NCBI GenBank assembly: GCA_026785865.1
Contig: JAJAZG010000269.1
Coordinates: 1 to 5,973, forward strand
Direction of reading: 5' to 3'
Length of the DNA stretch: 5,973 nt
Source: Pseudanabaena sp. CAN_BIN31
GTDB lineage: Bacteria > Cyanobacteriota > Cyanobacteriia > Pseudanabaenales > Pseudanabaenaceae
Below are positions 5,184 to 5,973 of the stretch, one piece after another. A program made the translations under genes and the position numbers. Positions within the stretch are counted from its first letter, which is position 1. Each line of letters begins with the position of its first letter. Below the pieces are notes generated by a model that saw only the letters and a program-made list of their open reading frames with translations, searched no databases and was not told the DNA's origin.

Positions 5184-5330
5184 ACTGTACTACACAACCG
5201 CAAAATTACTTATACTTATTTTGACTGAACATCTTTAATTAATATGTAATTTTAATTCTATAAGGTATAGAGAATGATGATGATAAACTTTCTTTAAGAT
5301 AAGGTAAGGATAGAGAGTAATCTTTACAAA

Positions 5331-5369
5331 TACATAATTCAATTCTTAAGTCAACAGACTAATTATGTA
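5331..5369. repeat. Inverted repeat upstream of gvpA
   Basis: TACATAATT (5331-5339) and AATTATGTA (5361-5369) are perfect reverse complements separated by 21 bases. The arms are AT-rich, so chance is possible in this AT-rich background, but spacing and position about 200-240 bases upstream of gvpA would suit paired binding of a regulator. Confidence 0.35.
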
Positions 5370-5418
5370 CTTTTTGCTACATATTATTTCAATATATTGT
5401 TTTCTCAGGCATTGTTAC

Positions 5419-5484
5419 ACCGCCTTGCGCTGTCATAAAACCCAGAGAAATTTTTGAAAGTGCCGCTTCGCGGCACTTTCAAAA
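5419..5484 (+). repeat. Dispersed two-hairpin repeat, copy A
   Basis: It matches the inverted copy at 698-763 at 55 of 66 positions. Here the large hairpin is extended to a perfect 24-bp stem (5443-5466 with 5470-5493) around a TTC loop, giving a 51-base palindrome. The loop bases differ from copy B while the stem core GTGCCGC/GCGGCAC is unchanged; within this element the small hairpin is weaker (CGC-CTT-GCG). It lies in non-coding DNA upstream of the small membrane-protein gene. Confidence 0.82.
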
Positions 5485-5576
5485 ATTTCTCTGTACCTTT
5501 TAAAGCCTCAATAGGCTGTATTGAATTTTAATCAAATTTTTATCAAATTTTTTATTAATTAGCTAGAAGCAAAATC

Positions 5577-5801
5577 ATGAATAGCAATATCAACGATCAG
5601 CCCAATTCAACTCAAAAAAGTAGCAATAAAAAAACTGGTGACAGCCTGAAATCTATTACTGAAACTAAAGAAAAAGATAGTTTTGTTAAACTTGCCATGC
5701 GTAACATGGTCAAAAAAGGCAGTACATCACTATTTCATTTTTTCTTAACAATTGTAGGTGTGTTTGGTGTTTTGATCGGATTAGCGATCGCTTTTCATTG
5801 A
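5577..5801 (+). CDS. Small single-pass membrane protein (DUF3285-like)
   Basis: A 74-residue protein of unknown function. Residues 1-33 are polar and low complexity (Asn, Ser, Lys, Thr), probably disordered. Residues 34-50 (DSFVKLAMRNMVKKGST) are basic and look conserved, and about 52-72 form one hydrophobic transmembrane helix (LFHFFLTIVGVFGVLIGLAI), ending FH. The VKLAMRNMVKKG...SLFHFFLT pattern agrees with what I remember of the cyanobacteria-specific DUF3285 family. The basic patch before the helix suggests an inside N-terminus with the C-terminus across the membrane. The start has only a weak AGAAG site. It is monocistronic here, divergent from gvpA, and followed by a MITE-like element. 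An exact HIP1 site (5784-5791) lies in its last codons. Confidence 0.75.
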   Translation: MNSNINDQPNSTQKSSNKKTGDSLKSITETKEKDSFVKLAMRNMVKKGSTSLFHFFLTIVGVFGVLIGLAIAFH

Positions 5802-5820
5802 TAACTTTAAGTAAGTAGAC

Positions 5821-5964
5821 TACCCCTGTTAAGGTGCAAAAATAACCAACGTAGATTGGTTGTTTCAGCCTTCAAAAAGCTATTTCCTTGAATTTTTGAT
5901 GTGAAATTTTAAGGAGGCATATCCGTAGGATCTCGCAAACTCGTTAGTCACCTTAACAGGGGTA
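5821..5964. mobile_element. MITE-like element with 16-bp terminal inverted repeats
   Basis: TACCCCTGTTAAGGTG (5821-5836) and CACCTTAACAGGGGTA (5949-5964) are perfect reverse complements 112 bases apart. If the outermost TA on each side is a target duplication, the element is 140 bases (5823-5962) with 14-bp ends, as expected for a non-autonomous derivative of an IS630/Tc1-mariner element, a group that inserts at TA. The interior has no coding frame that I can support, only a small hairpin (AACCAA 5842-5847 with TTGGTT 5854-5859). It begins 20 bases after the membrane-protein stop. The family assignment is inference. Confidence 0.55.
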
Positions 5965-5973
5965 CTCCCGAAC

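Larger units (their letters stand above)
5128..5576. other. AT-rich divergent intergenic region
   Basis: The 449 bases between gvpA and the small membrane-protein gene hold no coding frame that I can support on either strand. They contain a possible gvpA promoter near 5151, a 9-bp inverted repeat at 5331-5369, and dispersed repeat copy A within a 51-base palindrome ending at 5493. The left half is AT-rich and presumably carries gvp control sites; I recognise no known operator. Confidence 0.7.

Noticed and set aside
4961..5224. Plus-strand 87-codon open frame antisense to gvpA and its upstream region.
   Set aside because: It is explained by the strong codon bias of gvpA; no ribosome-binding site and no recognisable protein.
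5444..5492. Considered as an ordinary rho-independent terminator.
   Set aside because: No gene ends just before it on either strand (gvpA and the membrane-protein gene both point away), there is no T-run right after the GC stem, and its flanking linker is shared with 698-763, so a dispersed repeat fits better.
5881..5945. AAGGAGG at 5911-5917 as a ribosome-binding site for a gene running off the right edge.
   Set aside because: No ATG, GTG or TTG at suitable spacing opens a credible frame before the inverted repeat.

Overview
The window looks like a piece of a filamentous or planktonic cyanobacterial chromosome, possibly Pseudanabaena-like (the genus is a guess). Support comes from a near-canonical cyanobacterial GvpA, a GvpN/GvpJ pair of the cyanobacterial type, a small cyanobacterial membrane protein resembling DUF3285, and five exact HIP1 palindromes (GCGATCGC at 464, 1043, 1913, 4421 and 5784) plus many near-HIP1 GCGATCG sites.

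Region 1-768 is decayed accessory DNA. It holds the first 22 codons of a probable ISAzo13-type transposase (minus strand, running off the left edge), a frameshifted DUF433 antitoxin relic (minus), a hairpin with CGATCG-containing arms, and a short addiction-module antitoxin (plus). The antitoxin's C-terminal half is gone and its last codons and stop lie inside a palindromic repeat. A second, inverted copy of that repeat lies at 5419-5484 (55 of 66 positions identical over an ungapped alignment made by eye).

Region 769-2444 holds housekeeping genes: a ComEB-like dCMP deaminase and a plant-type [2Fe-2S] ferredoxin (both minus), then nusB (plus) transcribed divergently from the ferredoxin.

Region 2445-5127 is a minus-strand gas vesicle operon, gvpA-gvpC-gvpN-gvpJ. 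GvpA is the rib protein that makes the vesicle wall, GvpC is the outer reinforcing protein, GvpN is a MoxR-type AAA+ ATPase needed for full assembly, and GvpJ is a minor GvpA paralogue. gvpC/gvpN overlap by ATGA and gvpN/gvpJ by TAATG, so the three are probably translationally coupled. The 250-bp gvpA-gvpC gap contains a strong hairpin just after gvpA and a larger nested inverted repeat, suited to making gvpA the excess product. The operon ends in a near-symmetrical terminator shared with convergent nusB. No gvpK, F, G, L, V or W is present, so the rest of the machinery must be elsewhere.

Region 5128-5973 has an AT-rich divergent intergenic region with the second dispersed-repeat copy, a 74-residue single-pass membrane protein gene (plus), and a 144-bp segment bounded by perfect 16-bp inverted repeats that look like a TA-flanked MITE.

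No clearly new multi-gene system is visible. The most unusual items are the GvpC architecture (two 18-residue units inserted in register into a 33-residue repeat, plus a long C-terminal extension), the dispersed two-hairpin repeat that has become the end of an antitoxin gene, and the structured gvpA-gvpC spacer.
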